Source: Chloroflexota bacterium (GTDB lineage Bacteria > Chloroflexota > Anaerolineae > Anaerolineales > Villigracilaceae). From it: a stretch of 64,000 bases of DNA. Of the stretch, positions 1-7,211 are shown in pieces. The stretch is from the NCBI GenBank assembly GCA_016234555.1, contig JACRBJ010000081.1, positions 1 through 64,000 of the forward strand. The letters are read 5' to 3'. Position numbers and translations under genes: made by a program. The notes beneath the pieces are model-generated. The model was not told the DNA's origin and did not search any database. It saw nothing but the letters and a program-made list of their open reading frames with translations. How positions within the stretch are numbered: position 1 is the first letter of the stretch; every line of letters starts with the position of its first letter.

Positions 1-1
1 A

Positions 2-262
2 TACATCACGCGCGCGCAGATGTCGGTCTTCCTGCTGCGCGGCAAGTATGGCCCCGCGTTCGTCCCGGCTGCCCCCACGGGCACGGTGTGGCTGGATGTT
101 CCCGCCACCTACTGGGCGGCCCGCTGGACCGAAAGGCTGGGCCTGGACGGAATCACCGCTGGCTGTGGCGGCGGCAACTTCTGCCCGGACAAGAACGTCT
201 CCCGCGCTGAAATGGCCGTCCTTGTGCAGCGCACCTTCAACCTGCCGATGCCGACCCCGTAA
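2..262 (+). CDS. SLH-domain surface protein, C-terminal end (5' end outside window)
   Basis: The frame is open from base 2, so the gene starts upstream of the window. The visible 86 residues hold the end of one S-layer homology (SLH) repeat and one full repeat, with the pattern VWLDVPATYWAA, then GITAGCGGGNFCPD, then VSRAEMAVL. The tail ends FNLPMPTP. SLH repeats usually anchor exported proteins to cell-wall polymers, so this is inferred to be a surface protein. The repeat carries the same Cys-Gly-Gly-Gly-Asn-Phe-Cys signature as the other two SLH proteins in the window (ends at 6723 and 57850), which marks them as paralogues. A strong terminator follows 30 bases after the stop. Confidence 0.9.
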   Translation, partial: YITRAQMSVFLLRGKYGPAFVPAAPTGTVWLDVPATYWAARWTERLGLDGITAGCGGGNFCPDKNVSRAEMAVLVQRTFNLPMPTP

Positions 263-292
263 CCCGATGTAACGATCGCAAGTGGGAAAGAA

Positions 293-323
293 AAGGGCCG
301 CACCCAAAAAGGGTGCGGCCCTT
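293..323 (+). terminator. Intrinsic terminator after the SLH gene
   Basis: A 13-bp perfect stem (AAGGGCCGCACCC and its complement) closes an AAAAA loop. The stem is flanked by A-rich sequence on the left and a short T-rich stretch on the right. It lies directly downstream of the stop at 262. Confidence 0.8.
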
Positions 324-403
324 GTTCTCCGCCTTGCGCTATCAAGAACATCCTTTCGGTTATTTCAGTTGTATTCCAATCCGCCGAACTCTTTGCAAAA
401 CGA

Positions 404-433
404 TTGACCTGGGCGCGCCTGCAAATGTAAAAT
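404..433 (+). promoter_or_regulatory. Candidate promoter of the kinase/regulator operon
   Basis: TTGACC, an 18-base spacer and TAAAAT. The -10 region GCAAATGTAAAAT closely resembles GCAGATGTAAAAT at 50984-50996, upstream of the large SLH gene, where the -35 is also TTGACC. If it is used, it produces a leader of about 285 bases before the kinase start at 723. Confidence 0.5.
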
Positions 434-540
434 GATGGGAAGCTTAATTCAGACTCTTATTTGTAAATGGGGTGGCTTTAGCGAAAACGGACAAAAGACC
501 ATTATCGGTTGCTGAATCACAAATGACGGATGACCTCATG

Positions 541-691
541 CTCCCGAAGGACACGGGAGGGTGACACGGTTTTTGTTTGGGCTTATCCATGTTTCGTGTT
601 GAATCGATTTCCTGCACAAGTCATACATTAGCCTTGCTCCAGGCGGCGTCCCCTCCGCCGAGGATTGTGGCGGGAGCACTTGTGCAGGAGG
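541..691 (+). promoter_or_regulatory. Structured 5' leader of the kinase operon
   Basis: Bases 541-546 (CTCCCG) pair with 554-559. Bases 611-621 (CCTGCACAAGT) pair perfectly with 678-688, closing a domain with inner stems GCTCC/GGAGC and GGCGG/CCGCC. The 3' arm runs into AGGAGG (686-691), which would be partly buried in the stem. That AGGAGG is 31 bases before the ATG at 723, farther than a normal ribosome-binding site, so a role in translation is uncertain. The rest of the 324-722 gap shows no gene. Confidence 0.45.
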
Positions 692-722
692 TTTAATCTA
701 TCCCTGTTCGATTGGTTGACGG

Positions 723-2384
723 ATGACCTGGCATTACCAATACATACCCTTTATCTGGTTGATAATTTCCTCGGCTGTGGTCGTGGTGGGATTGGGGGTA
801 TATTGCCTGCGCCACCGATCCACGCCGGGCGCGCTGGCGCTGGCTGCGGCCATGTTTGTCAGCGTCCTGTTCGTTCTCGGCATTGGCATGGAAGCGCTGG
901 CCGTGGAACCGCCCGCAAAATTTTTCTGGAGCAAGTTCCAGGAATTCTGGCTGTTCCCGACGGTCATTACGGCCTTGTGGTTCGCGGTGGAGTATGCCAA
1001 CCTGGGCCGCTGGTTGACGCCCCGTACCCTGGCCTGGTTGTTCGTGCCGATGATCCTCAAATTTGCGCTGGGGCTGACGAACGATCTGCATCATTGGATG
1101 TGGCTGCCCGGCGCGACCGACACGGCCGGCCGCGGGCCTGTCATGTGGGCGCTGATCGGGTACGGCTATTTGCTGGTGGCGCTGCACGCGGCGGTGCTGG
1201 TATGGTTGTTCCTAAAGTCCGCGCGGCATCGCTGGCCGGCGGCCCTGCTGCTGTTCAGCCGCTTGACGACTGCCGTCTTCTTTGGGATCAGCATGGCGGA
1301 GCTTGATGCCTTTCCCCCGACCTACCTGAAGTTGGCTGCCGTGATGGTGGCGGTCCTGTCCCATTCCATCGCGTTCTTTGGCTTTGGGATCCTCGACCCC
1401 ATCCCGGGGGCGCATCAGAAGGTGCTCGAACAGATGCACGAGGGTATGCTGGTGCTGGACACCCAGCAGCGGGTCGTGGACATGAATCCGCCCGCCGAGC
1501 GGATCTTTCACCTGTCCCTGACGCGCGCGCGCGGCCGCAGCGTGGCGTGGGTACCGGGCCTGGCATCCCTGACTGCGGATCAGCGCGAAATCGTTTTGGG
1601 GGAGGGCGGCGCGGCGCGGCATTTCGCCCTGTACCGCTCCGCGTTGACCGATCCGCGCGGCTTTCCGCTGGGGATGCTGATCCTCTTCCATGATGTAACC
1701 GAACAGAAGCAGACGCAGGCGCAACTGCTCGAGCAGGAGCGTGCCATCGCCGCCCTGGAGGAACGTCAGCGACTGGCGCGGGAGCTGCACGACGGCCTTG
1801 GGCAGGTGCTGGGGTATGTCGGCTTCCAGGCCGAGGCCGCCCGCATACTGTATCACGATGGGAAATCGTCGGCAGGCGACGAGCACCTGGCGCGCCTGGT
1901 CGGCGTCGCCCAAAATGCCCACGCCGACTTGCGCGAATTCATCCTGAACCTGCGCATGGGTCCCTCCTCATCCCAGCCTTTCTTCCCAACCCTGCAAAAA
2001 TACGTGGATAGTTTTTCCAAGCAATACGGCATCCGCACCACGCTGTCCATCGAAGAGGGCCTGGACGAATGCTCCTTCGAGGCCGCGGCACGCCTGCAAC
2101 TGTTCCGCATCATCCAGGAGGCCTTGTCCAATGCGCGCAGGCATGCGGCGCCCGGGACGATCCAGGTCAGTTTCGAGTCGGTCGGCCGCTCGGCGCGCAT
2201 CATGGTGCGCGATGACGGCTGCGGGTTCGAGGCCGGGCTGCCCACGGGGCGCAGCGGTTTTGGGCTGGATTTTATGCGGGAGCGCGCCGAACAGTTGGGC
2301 GGGGACCTACAGTTGCAATCCAGGCCCGGGGCGGGGACCTGCATCATCGTTGAGATTCCCCTGGAAACGGGAGCGGCGCTATGA
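723..2384 (+). CDS. Membrane sensor histidine kinase (7TM, PAS, HisKA_3, HATPase)
   Basis: 553 residues. The first ~225 form about seven hydrophobic segments of the 7TM histidine-kinase N-terminal type. A PAS-like domain (about 230-330, starting LEQMHEGMLVLD) comes next, then a short coiled coil. The HisKA_3 dimerisation helix has LARELHDGLGQVL with the phospho-acceptor His at 356. The C-terminal ATPase domain shows DDGCGFEAG and GRSGFGLDFMRERA. This is the NarX/DesK-like class that pairs with LuxR-type regulators. The stop TGA overlaps the ATG of the regulator at 2381, so the two are translationally coupled. An in-frame TGA at 717 fixes 723 as the earliest start. The signal sensed is unknown. 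Confidence 0.9.
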   Translation: MTWHYQYIPFIWLIISSAVVVVGLGVYCLRHRSTPGALALAAAMFVSVLFVLGIGMEALAVEPPAKFFWSKFQEFWLFPTVITALWFAVEYANLGRWLTPRTLAWLFVPMILKFALGLTNDLHHWMWLPGATDTAGRGPVMWALIGYGYLLVALHAAVLVWLFLKSARHRWPAALLLFSRLTTAVFFGISMAELDAFPPTYLKLAAVMVAVLSHSIAFFGFGILDPIPGAHQKVLEQMHEGMLVLDTQQRVVDMNPPAERIFHLSLTRARGRSVAWVPGLASLTADQREIVLGEGGAARHFALYRSALTDPRGFPLGMLILFHDVTEQKQTQAQLLEQERAIAALEERQRLARELHDGLGQVLGYVGFQAEAARILYHDGKSSAGDEHLARLVGVAQNAHADLREFILNLRMGPSSSQPFFPTLQKYVDSFSKQYGIRTTLSIEEGLDECSFEAAARLQLFRIIQEALSNARRHAAPGTIQVSFESVGRSARIMVRDDGCGFEAGLPTGRSGFGLDFMRERAEQLGGDLQLQSRPGAGTCIIVEIPLETGAAL

Positions 2385-3037
2385 GAGTATTGCTGGCCGA
2401 CGATCACCGCCTGTTGGTGGAGGGGTTGACGAATCTGTTGAACGCGCACGGCATCGAGGTGCTGGGTGCGGCAGGCGACGGGTTCGAGGCCTGTGCAATG
2501 GCGCGCGACCTGCGCCCCGACCTGATCCTGATGGACCTGCGCATGCCAAACTGCGACGGCCTGACCGCCACGCGCCTGATCAAGGACAGGATGCCGGAGA
2601 TCAAAATCGTCATGCTGACCACTTCGGCCGAAGACCAGGATCTGTTCGAAGCAGTCAAGGGCGGCGCCTGCGGGTACCTGCTTAAGAGCGTGGGCGGGGA
2701 TGAGTTCATCGAGATCCTGCGCGGGTTGGAGGACGGTTTTCCGCCGTTTTCGCCCGGCCTGGCGGATAAGATCCTGGCCGAATTCTCACGCCAGTCCACG
2801 CCCCTGGCGGGAGTCTCGGGCGCCGACGAGGATCCTTCCCCGTTGACGGTGCGCCAGCGTGAGGTCCTGTCGCTGGTGGCGCAGGGATATTCCTATAAAG
2901 AAGCGGGGAACAGCCTGGGACTAAGCGCCCGCACCATCAAGTATCATATGCGCGAGATCGTCGAGACCCTGCATCTCGAAAACCGCACCCAGGCGCTGGC
3001 GTATGCGGCGCGGATCGGCCTGGCGCGCGGAAGTTAA
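2381..3037 (+). CDS. NarL/FixJ-family response regulator
   Basis: 218 residues. The N-terminal receiver domain has the acidic pair D7/D8, phospho-acceptor D52 in LILMDLRMP, T80 and K102, so all catalytic positions are present. The C-terminal LuxR-type helix-turn-helix starts near residue 150 (LTVRQREVLSLVAQGYS, SARTIKYHMREI). It is the cognate partner of the kinase at 723-2384, which it overlaps by four bases. It probably acts as a DNA-binding transcription factor once phosphorylated; targets are not visible. A strong terminator at 3061-3100 closes the operon. Confidence 0.92.
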   Translation: MRVLLADDHRLLVEGLTNLLNAHGIEVLGAAGDGFEACAMARDLRPDLILMDLRMPNCDGLTATRLIKDRMPEIKIVMLTTSAEDQDLFEAVKGGACGYLLKSVGGDEFIEILRGLEDGFPPFSPGLADKILAEFSRQSTPLAGVSGADEDPSPLTVRQREVLSLVAQGYSYKEAGNSLGLSARTIKYHMREIVETLHLENRTQALAYAARIGLARGS

Positions 3038-3060
3038 CGAAACTTCCCACTTCACTGTCC

Positions 3061-3100
3061 AAAGGGACAGTCTCCGAACCTGTGAGACTGTCCCTTTTTT
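3061..3100 (+). terminator. Intrinsic terminator of the kinase/regulator operon
   Basis: A 14-bp stem (AAAGGGACAGTCTC and its complement), a nine-base loop and a T6 tract. It begins 24 bases after the regulator stop. Confidence 0.85.
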
Positions 3101-3174
3101 GTCCCCTTGGACATTGCGACTGTCCCGCAGAATTTGCTATGCTGGATGCGTTGGGAATCCATCGACAGGTCTGT

Positions 3175-3594
3175 ATGGAAGCGCATTCGAGAGTGGTGTT
3201 ATACGGCAAATCGCTGGTGCTGGCCGGGGTGGAAGCCAGCCTCAAGGCGTATCCCTCCCTGGAGGTCATTTCCCTGGATGCGGGCGGCGGGACGACCATC
3301 CAGGAATTGTGCGCGTACCACGCCTCGGTGCTGATCTTCGATGTGGCCGCGGTCCCGCCCGAATTTCCCTTTTCCCTGCTGTGTGAACAACCCGAACTCA
3401 TGCTGGTTGGCCTGGACGCCGCCGGAGATAAGTCCCTGCTGCTCTCGGGGCGGCAGGCGCGCTCCATGACCACCGGCCAGCTGGTCCAGATCATCGAGAC
3501 CGAACCCGGGCAGGCCCTTTCTGCGGTGTTGAATTTCCCTGAAAAGGGATCGTCGGAATCCGCCCAGGTTGCCACAGGCACTGAAAACTTGTGA
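3175..3594 (+). CDS. Receiver-like protein lacking phosphorylation residues
   Basis: 139 residues from the ATG at 3175; ATG at 3139 is an alternative, while a start at 3082 lies inside the preceding terminator and is rejected. The opening RVVLYGKSLVLAGVEASLKA resembles the first strand and helix of NarL-type receivers, but the acidic pair is absent. FDVAAVPPEFPF sits where the Asp-containing strand is expected, giving Asp followed by a non-canonical loop. It may be a pseudo-receiver related to the regulator just upstream. No output domain is present and the function is unknown. A small hairpin terminator follows at 3606. Confidence 0.55.
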   Translation: MEAHSRVVLYGKSLVLAGVEASLKAYPSLEVISLDAGGGTTIQELCAYHASVLIFDVAAVPPEFPFSLLCEQPELMLVGLDAAGDKSLLLSGRQARSMTTGQLVQIIETEPGQALSAVLNFPEKGSSESAQVATGTENL

Positions 3595-3605
3595 GATTGA
3601 ACGAA

Positions 3606-3634
3606 CCAGGAAGGCAGTTGCCGCCTGGGCTTTT
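3606..3634 (+). terminator. Weak intrinsic terminator
   Basis: CCAGG/CCTGG outer stem with an inner GGC/GCC pairing, followed by CTTTT. It lies 11 bases after the stop of the receiver-like gene. Confidence 0.5.
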
Positions 3635-3701
3635 GAAGAGCGTGCCATGAAACTTACTGTGAAGAATTCCCTGCGGGCTGTCGCGTGCGCGGCGCCATTT
3701 C

Positions 3702-3797
3702 GGCGGCTGTTACGGCGGCAATAACTACTGTCCGAACCAGCCTGTTACCCGTACCCAGATCGCCGTTTTCCTCATCACAACTTTCAACCTGCCGTAA
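3702..3797 (+). pseudogene. Remnant of an SLH repeat
   Basis: Translation from 3702 reads GGCYGGNNYCPNQPVTRTQI and ends ITTFNLP plus a stop. This is the last half-repeat and C-terminus of an SLH protein. The frame upstream is closed by TGA at 3660 and shows no SLH sequence beyond a few residues, so the rest of the gene has been lost. It stands just before the intact SLH gene at 3841 and was probably left by recombination between paralogous SLH genes. Confidence 0.75.
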
Positions 3798-3840
3798 TCC
3801 CAGGCAGATAAACCGTTCAACCCCATAAGGAGAAACCTGT

Positions 3841-6723
3841 ATGAATAACCACCCTTCCAGATCCATCTTCCATCCTTTCACCTTGCTGGCGTTACTGCTG
3901 GCCCTGTTGGGCAGCGCTGTACTCGCCACCTCCGCCCACGCTGTTCCGTCGACCTGGACGGTTCAATCTCCTGGTGACGATGGCACGGCTGTTCCCGCCA
4001 ATTGCCCTGGCGTGAATTGCCGCCTGCGCGACGCCATTGCGGCTGCACCATCGGGCGCTACCATCGATTTTTCGTCCGATTTCACCATCACCCTCGTCAG
4101 CCAGATCTATTTCGAAAAGAGCCTGACCATCACCGCGGTGGGGCGCAACGTCAACATCAGCGGCGGCGGTACCACCCGTATCTTCGAAATATCCGGTGAT
4201 GGTATTACCGTTGTATTCAACCACTTGACCCTGATGAATGGAAATGGAGTCGACAGAGGTGCGGCGATCTACCTGCATTACCGCTATGGCTACAACAATC
4301 TTACCATCATCGATTCTGTTTTCCATGATAATCACTGCGGCGACTATGGCGGCGGCGCCATTAATGTCGCGTACGATACGCTGAAGGTGTATAACAGCAC
4401 TTTCTACAATAATTCGGCGGATGTTTCCGCCGGCGCCATAGACAACCTCCATGGTCATTCCATAATCGAGAATAGCACCTTTTACAACAACCACACGCCT
4501 CTTTACTCCGGTGCCATAGAGCAAGCAGGCGGTTCGATCGTGCTGACAAACAATACCTTTGTGGGTAATAGCGCCCCGAATGGCGCCAATGTGGACTTCA
4601 TTGTTGACTGGGGCACCACAGTCACGGCCAATAACAATATTTTTGCCAATGGCACCAGCGGGGCAAGTTGCGCCTGCGATAATGGATGGGCCGCATGCTC
4701 CATTGGCGGATCGGGAAACTTTGCAACAGACGGAAGCTGCGGCGCAGGCGCGACCGTGATGACCCCTTCGCAGGCAGTGTTTGGGCCGTTGGAAAATTAT
4801 GGCGGGTTCACGCAGACCATTCCACTCCTGCCGGGCAACCCAGCCATCGGCGGAGGCGCGGCGGCCACATGTGCGGGGCTTCACTTTGGAGATTATGACC
4901 AGCGCGGCGCGGCCCGCTTTGGAACCTGTGACGCTGGTTCGTTCGAGTCGCAGGGTTTCGTCCTGGCCAAGACCGGCGGAGACAATCAATCCACGGTCAG
5001 CGGGACGCCTTTTGGCCTGCCCTTGACCTTGAGCGTGACGGCCAATAACATCATCGAGCCGGTGGAGGGCGGCAAGGTGGTCTTCACTGCGCCCGCGGCT
5101 GGTTCGAGCACGAGTCCTGACACCAATACCGCGACCATCGCCAGTGGGGGCGGCGTGTCGCAGGATCTCACGGCCAACGGCACACCCGGTCCTTACACGG
5201 TCACGGCCTCGGCCAACGGGGAGAGCGTGGATTTCTCGCTGCGCAATACCACCCTGCCGGTCATCACCTGGGCGAATCCAGCCAATATCGTCTACGGCAC
5301 GGCCTTGAGCAGCACACAGTTGAACGCCACTGCGGACGTGCCCGGGACATTTACCTACAATCCCGCATTGAATGCGATCCTGACCGCGGGTCCCCACACC
5401 CTGCATGTTGACTTTGTCCCCGACGATACGCTCAACTACGCCAACGCCTCGAAGGATGTCAGCATCACCGTCACGCAGGCCGCGCCCGTCATCACCTGGG
5501 CCGACCCCGCGAACATTGTGTACGGTACAGCCCTGAGTGGGACCCAACTCAATGCCAGCGCGGATGTGCCCGGCGACTTCACCTACACCCCTGCCAGTGG
5601 GGCCGTTTTGAACGCAGGTGCGCAAACCTTGCACGTCGATTTCACACCCACCGATACGGTCAATTATGCGCCCGCGTCGAAAGAAGTCAGCATCACTGTT
5701 ACGCAGGCCACGCCTGTCATTACCTGGGCCGATCCCGAGAATATTGTGTACGGCACGGCTCTGGGCGCGACCCAGCTCAACGCCAGCGCGGATGTGCCGG
5801 GGACCTTTACCTACACCCCAGCCGCTGGGGCCATTCTGAATGTGGGCCCGCACACCCTGCACGTCGATTTCACGCCCACCGATACGGTCAATTATGTGCC
5901 CGCGTCGAAGGAAGCCAGCATCACCGTCACGCAGGCCACCCCTGTTATCACCTGGAGCGACCCCGCCAGCATCGATCAAGGTACGCCTTTGGGCGCGGCG
6001 CAACTCAACGCCACCGCGAATACGCCCGGCGTCTTCACCTATACCCCCGCCGCAGGTATCTATCTTTCGACTGGCACGTACACCCTGCATGTCGATTTTG
6101 TCCCGACCGATACGAGCAATTACATCAACACTTCGAAGGATGTCAGCCTGACCATCAATGACCACGTCATCTTTGCGGACGTTCCCGATGGCTACTGGGC
6201 CAGGACATTTGTCGAGCGTCTCTACCTCAACCAGGTCACCGGCGGCTGTGGATCCAATCCGCTTGTCTATTGCCCCACCCGGAACGTCAACCGCGCCATG
6301 ATGGCCGTCTTCGTTCTGCGCGCCGCCCACGGTTTGGACTTCACCCCGCCTGCGGCGACTGGCACCATCTTCGCTGATGTGCCCGCCGACTCCTTCGCCG
6401 CCGCTTGGATCGAACAATTGGCCGCCGAGGGCATCACCGGCGGCTGCGGTGGAGGCAACTACTGCCCGAACGCGCCCGTCACCCGCGCCCAGATGGCTGT
6501 CTTCCTGGTCAAGGCACTGTACGGAACAGCCTACACGCCTCCTGGTGCAACCGGCGGCATCTTTGCGGACGTGCCTGCGGATGGCTTCGCGGCAGCCTTC
6601 ATCGAACAACTGGCCGCGGACGGCATCACCGGCGGCTGTGGCGGCGGGAACTTCTGTCCCAACGCCTACATCACCCGCGGCGAGATGGCCGTCTTCCTCG
6701 TTACGGCTTTCAACCTGCCGTAA
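3841..6723 (+). CDS. Secreted beta-helix/MBG-repeat protein with three SLH domains
   Basis: 960 residues, with AAGGAG eight bases before the ATG. A signal peptide (hydrophobic core LLALLLALLGSAVLA) is likely cleaved after AHA at residue 34. Residues ~40-370 look like a right-handed beta-helix with a 'CRLRDAI' lead-in and many NS/NN turns. About 375-470 is an Ig-like module. About 473-770 contains four ~77-residue MBG-like repeats (VITWADPANIVYGTAL type). Three SLH domains start near 776, 842 and 906. The protein is inferred to be exported and held in the cell envelope by the SLH domains. It shares architecture with the 2200-residue protein at 51248. Ligand and enzymatic activity, if any, are unknown. 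Confidence 0.88.
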   Translation: MNNHPSRSIFHPFTLLALLLALLGSAVLATSAHAVPSTWTVQSPGDDGTAVPANCPGVNCRLRDAIAAAPSGATIDFSSDFTITLVSQIYFEKSLTITAVGRNVNISGGGTTRIFEISGDGITVVFNHLTLMNGNGVDRGAAIYLHYRYGYNNLTIIDSVFHDNHCGDYGGGAINVAYDTLKVYNSTFYNNSADVSAGAIDNLHGHSIIENSTFYNNHTPLYSGAIEQAGGSIVLTNNTFVGNSAPNGANVDFIVDWGTTVTANNNIFANGTSGASCACDNGWAACSIGGSGNFATDGSCGAGATVMTPSQAVFGPLENYGGFTQTIPLLPGNPAIGGGAAATCAGLHFGDYDQRGAARFGTCDAGSFESQGFVLAKTGGDNQSTVSGTPFGLPLTLSVTANNIIEPVEGGKVVFTAPAAGSSTSPDTNTATIASGGGVSQDLTANGTPGPYTVTASANGESVDFSLRNTTLPVITWANPANIVYGTALSSTQLNATADVPGTFTYNPALNAILTAGPHTLHVDFVPDDTLNYANASKDVSITVTQAAPVITWADPANIVYGTALSGTQLNASADVPGDFTYTPASGAVLNAGAQTLHVDFTPTDTVNYAPASKEVSITVTQATPVITWADPENIVYGTALGATQLNASADVPGTFTYTPAAGAILNVGPHTLHVDFTPTDTVNYVPASKEASITVTQATPVITWSDPASIDQGTPLGAAQLNATANTPGVFTYTPAAGIYLSTGTYTLHVDFVPTDTSNYINTSKDVSLTINDHVIFADVPDGYWARTFVERLYLNQVTGGCGSNPLVYCPTRNVNRAMMAVFVLRAAHGLDFTPPAATGTIFADVPADSFAAAWIEQLAAEGITGGCGGGNYCPNAPVTRAQMAVFLVKALYGTAYTPPGATGGIFADVPADGFAAAFIEQLAADGITGGCGGGNFCPNAYITRGEMAVFLVTAFNLP

Positions 6724-6743
6724 TCGCCGTAGACTGTGAAATC

Positions 6744-6776
6744 AAAAAAGAGTCTCCTTTTCGGAGACTCTTTTTT
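6744..6776 (+). terminator. Bidirectional intrinsic terminator
   Basis: Stem AAAAAAGAGTCTCC with its complement around a five-base loop, ending in T6. The same stem core (AAAAAGAGTCTCC) recurs after the other large SLH gene at 57871-57901. Confidence 0.88.
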
Positions 6777-6791
6777 GATGAGATCAAACCC

Positions 6792-7050
6792 AGGCGCCCC
6801 CGGCGGGGCTCGAACCTATAACATCCCCCCTATGGGGACAACTGCTGATAAAAAAAGGCGCCCCCGGCGGGGCTCGAACCTATAACATCCCCCCTGTGGG
6901 GACAACCGCTGATAAAAAAAAGGCGCCCCCGGCGGGGCTCGAACCCATAACATCCCCCCTGTGGGGACAACCGCTGATAAAAAAAGGCGCCCCCGGCGGG
7001 GCTCGAACCCATAACATCCCCCCTGTGGGGACAATTGCTGATAAAAAAAA
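6792..7050 (-). repeat. Four tandem 64-66 bp repeats made of a tRNA 3' end plus spacer
   Basis: Units begin at 6792, 6856, 6921 and 6985, and a fifth partial unit at 7051 runs into the true tRNA half at attL. Read on the minus strand, each unit has the T-arm and acceptor strand of tRNA-Arg (GGTTCGAGCCCCGCC, then GGGGGCGCC), a T6-T9 run and a ~32-base spacer containing a CCCC-ACA-GGGG hairpin. Unit length varies mainly in the T-run. The GCCCC-GCC-GGGGC segment plus T-run also looks like a terminator. Translations across this block are artefacts of tRNA sequence. Confidence 0.85.
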
Positions 7051-7095
7051 AGGCGCCCCCGGCGGGGCTCGAACCCACAACCTACTGATTCGAAG
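7051..7095 (-). pseudogene. Displaced 3' half of the original host tRNA-Arg (attL side)
   Basis: On the minus strand this reads from the anticodon loop (CTTCGAATCAGTAGGTT) through a T-arm (GTGGGTTCGAGCCCCGC) to the acceptor strand CGGGGGC and discriminator G. It ends in CC and a T-run with no encoded CCA. The acceptor strand pairs perfectly with GCCCCCG at 47010-47016, so this was the native 3' half before the prophage integrated. Confidence 0.85.
7079..7095. other. attL core
   Basis: Seventeen-base direct repeat identical to 46969-46985. It adjoins the integrase gene side of the prophage. Confidence 0.85.
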
Positions 7096-7109
7096 GTATA
7101 CGGTTTAAC

Positions 7110-7192
7110 GTCCATAGTGTCCAAACAGTCCAGTGTATGCTGTTTAAAACAAAAAAGACTGGTTTTTTTGTCCAGTCTTTCTACTGTGTCCA
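7110..7192. repeat. GTCCA repeats, candidate integrase arm-binding sites
   Basis: GTCCA occurs at 7110, 7119 and 7128 (exact nine-base spacing) and again at 7170 and 7188 (18 bases apart), all between attL and the integrase stop. TGTGTCCATTT at the last copy recurs near the other end of the prophage around 46812. Clustered short direct repeats beside an att core are typical of tyrosine-recombinase arm sites; the role is inferred. Confidence 0.4.
7151..7181 (-). terminator. Terminator of the integrase gene
   Basis: AAAGACTGG and its complement form a nine-base stem with A/T runs on both sides, 31 bases beyond the integrase stop on the minus strand. Confidence 0.8.
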
Positions 7193-7211
7193 TTTAGTAT
7201 TTTTGCGTAAG

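Noticed and set aside
693..1187. Frames antisense to the sensor kinase, and the plus frame 665-1306
   Set aside because: The kinase frame carries all expected domains; the others have no support.
3892..6609. 905-residue frame antisense to the SLH gene
   Set aside because: The plus-strand gene has a signal peptide, ribosome-binding site and recognised domains; the antisense frame is a by-product of GC-rich codon usage in repeats.
6792..7050. 64-66 bp repeats as a possible CRISPR array
   Set aside because: The whole unit including the 'spacer' is conserved and contains tRNA sequence; no cas genes nearby.
6816..7193. Overlapping frames on both strands through the tRNA-derived repeats (translations with GGARTHN or GSSPAGGAF patterns)
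   Set aside because: They are translations of repeated tRNA 3' ends and T-runs, a known source of false proteins.
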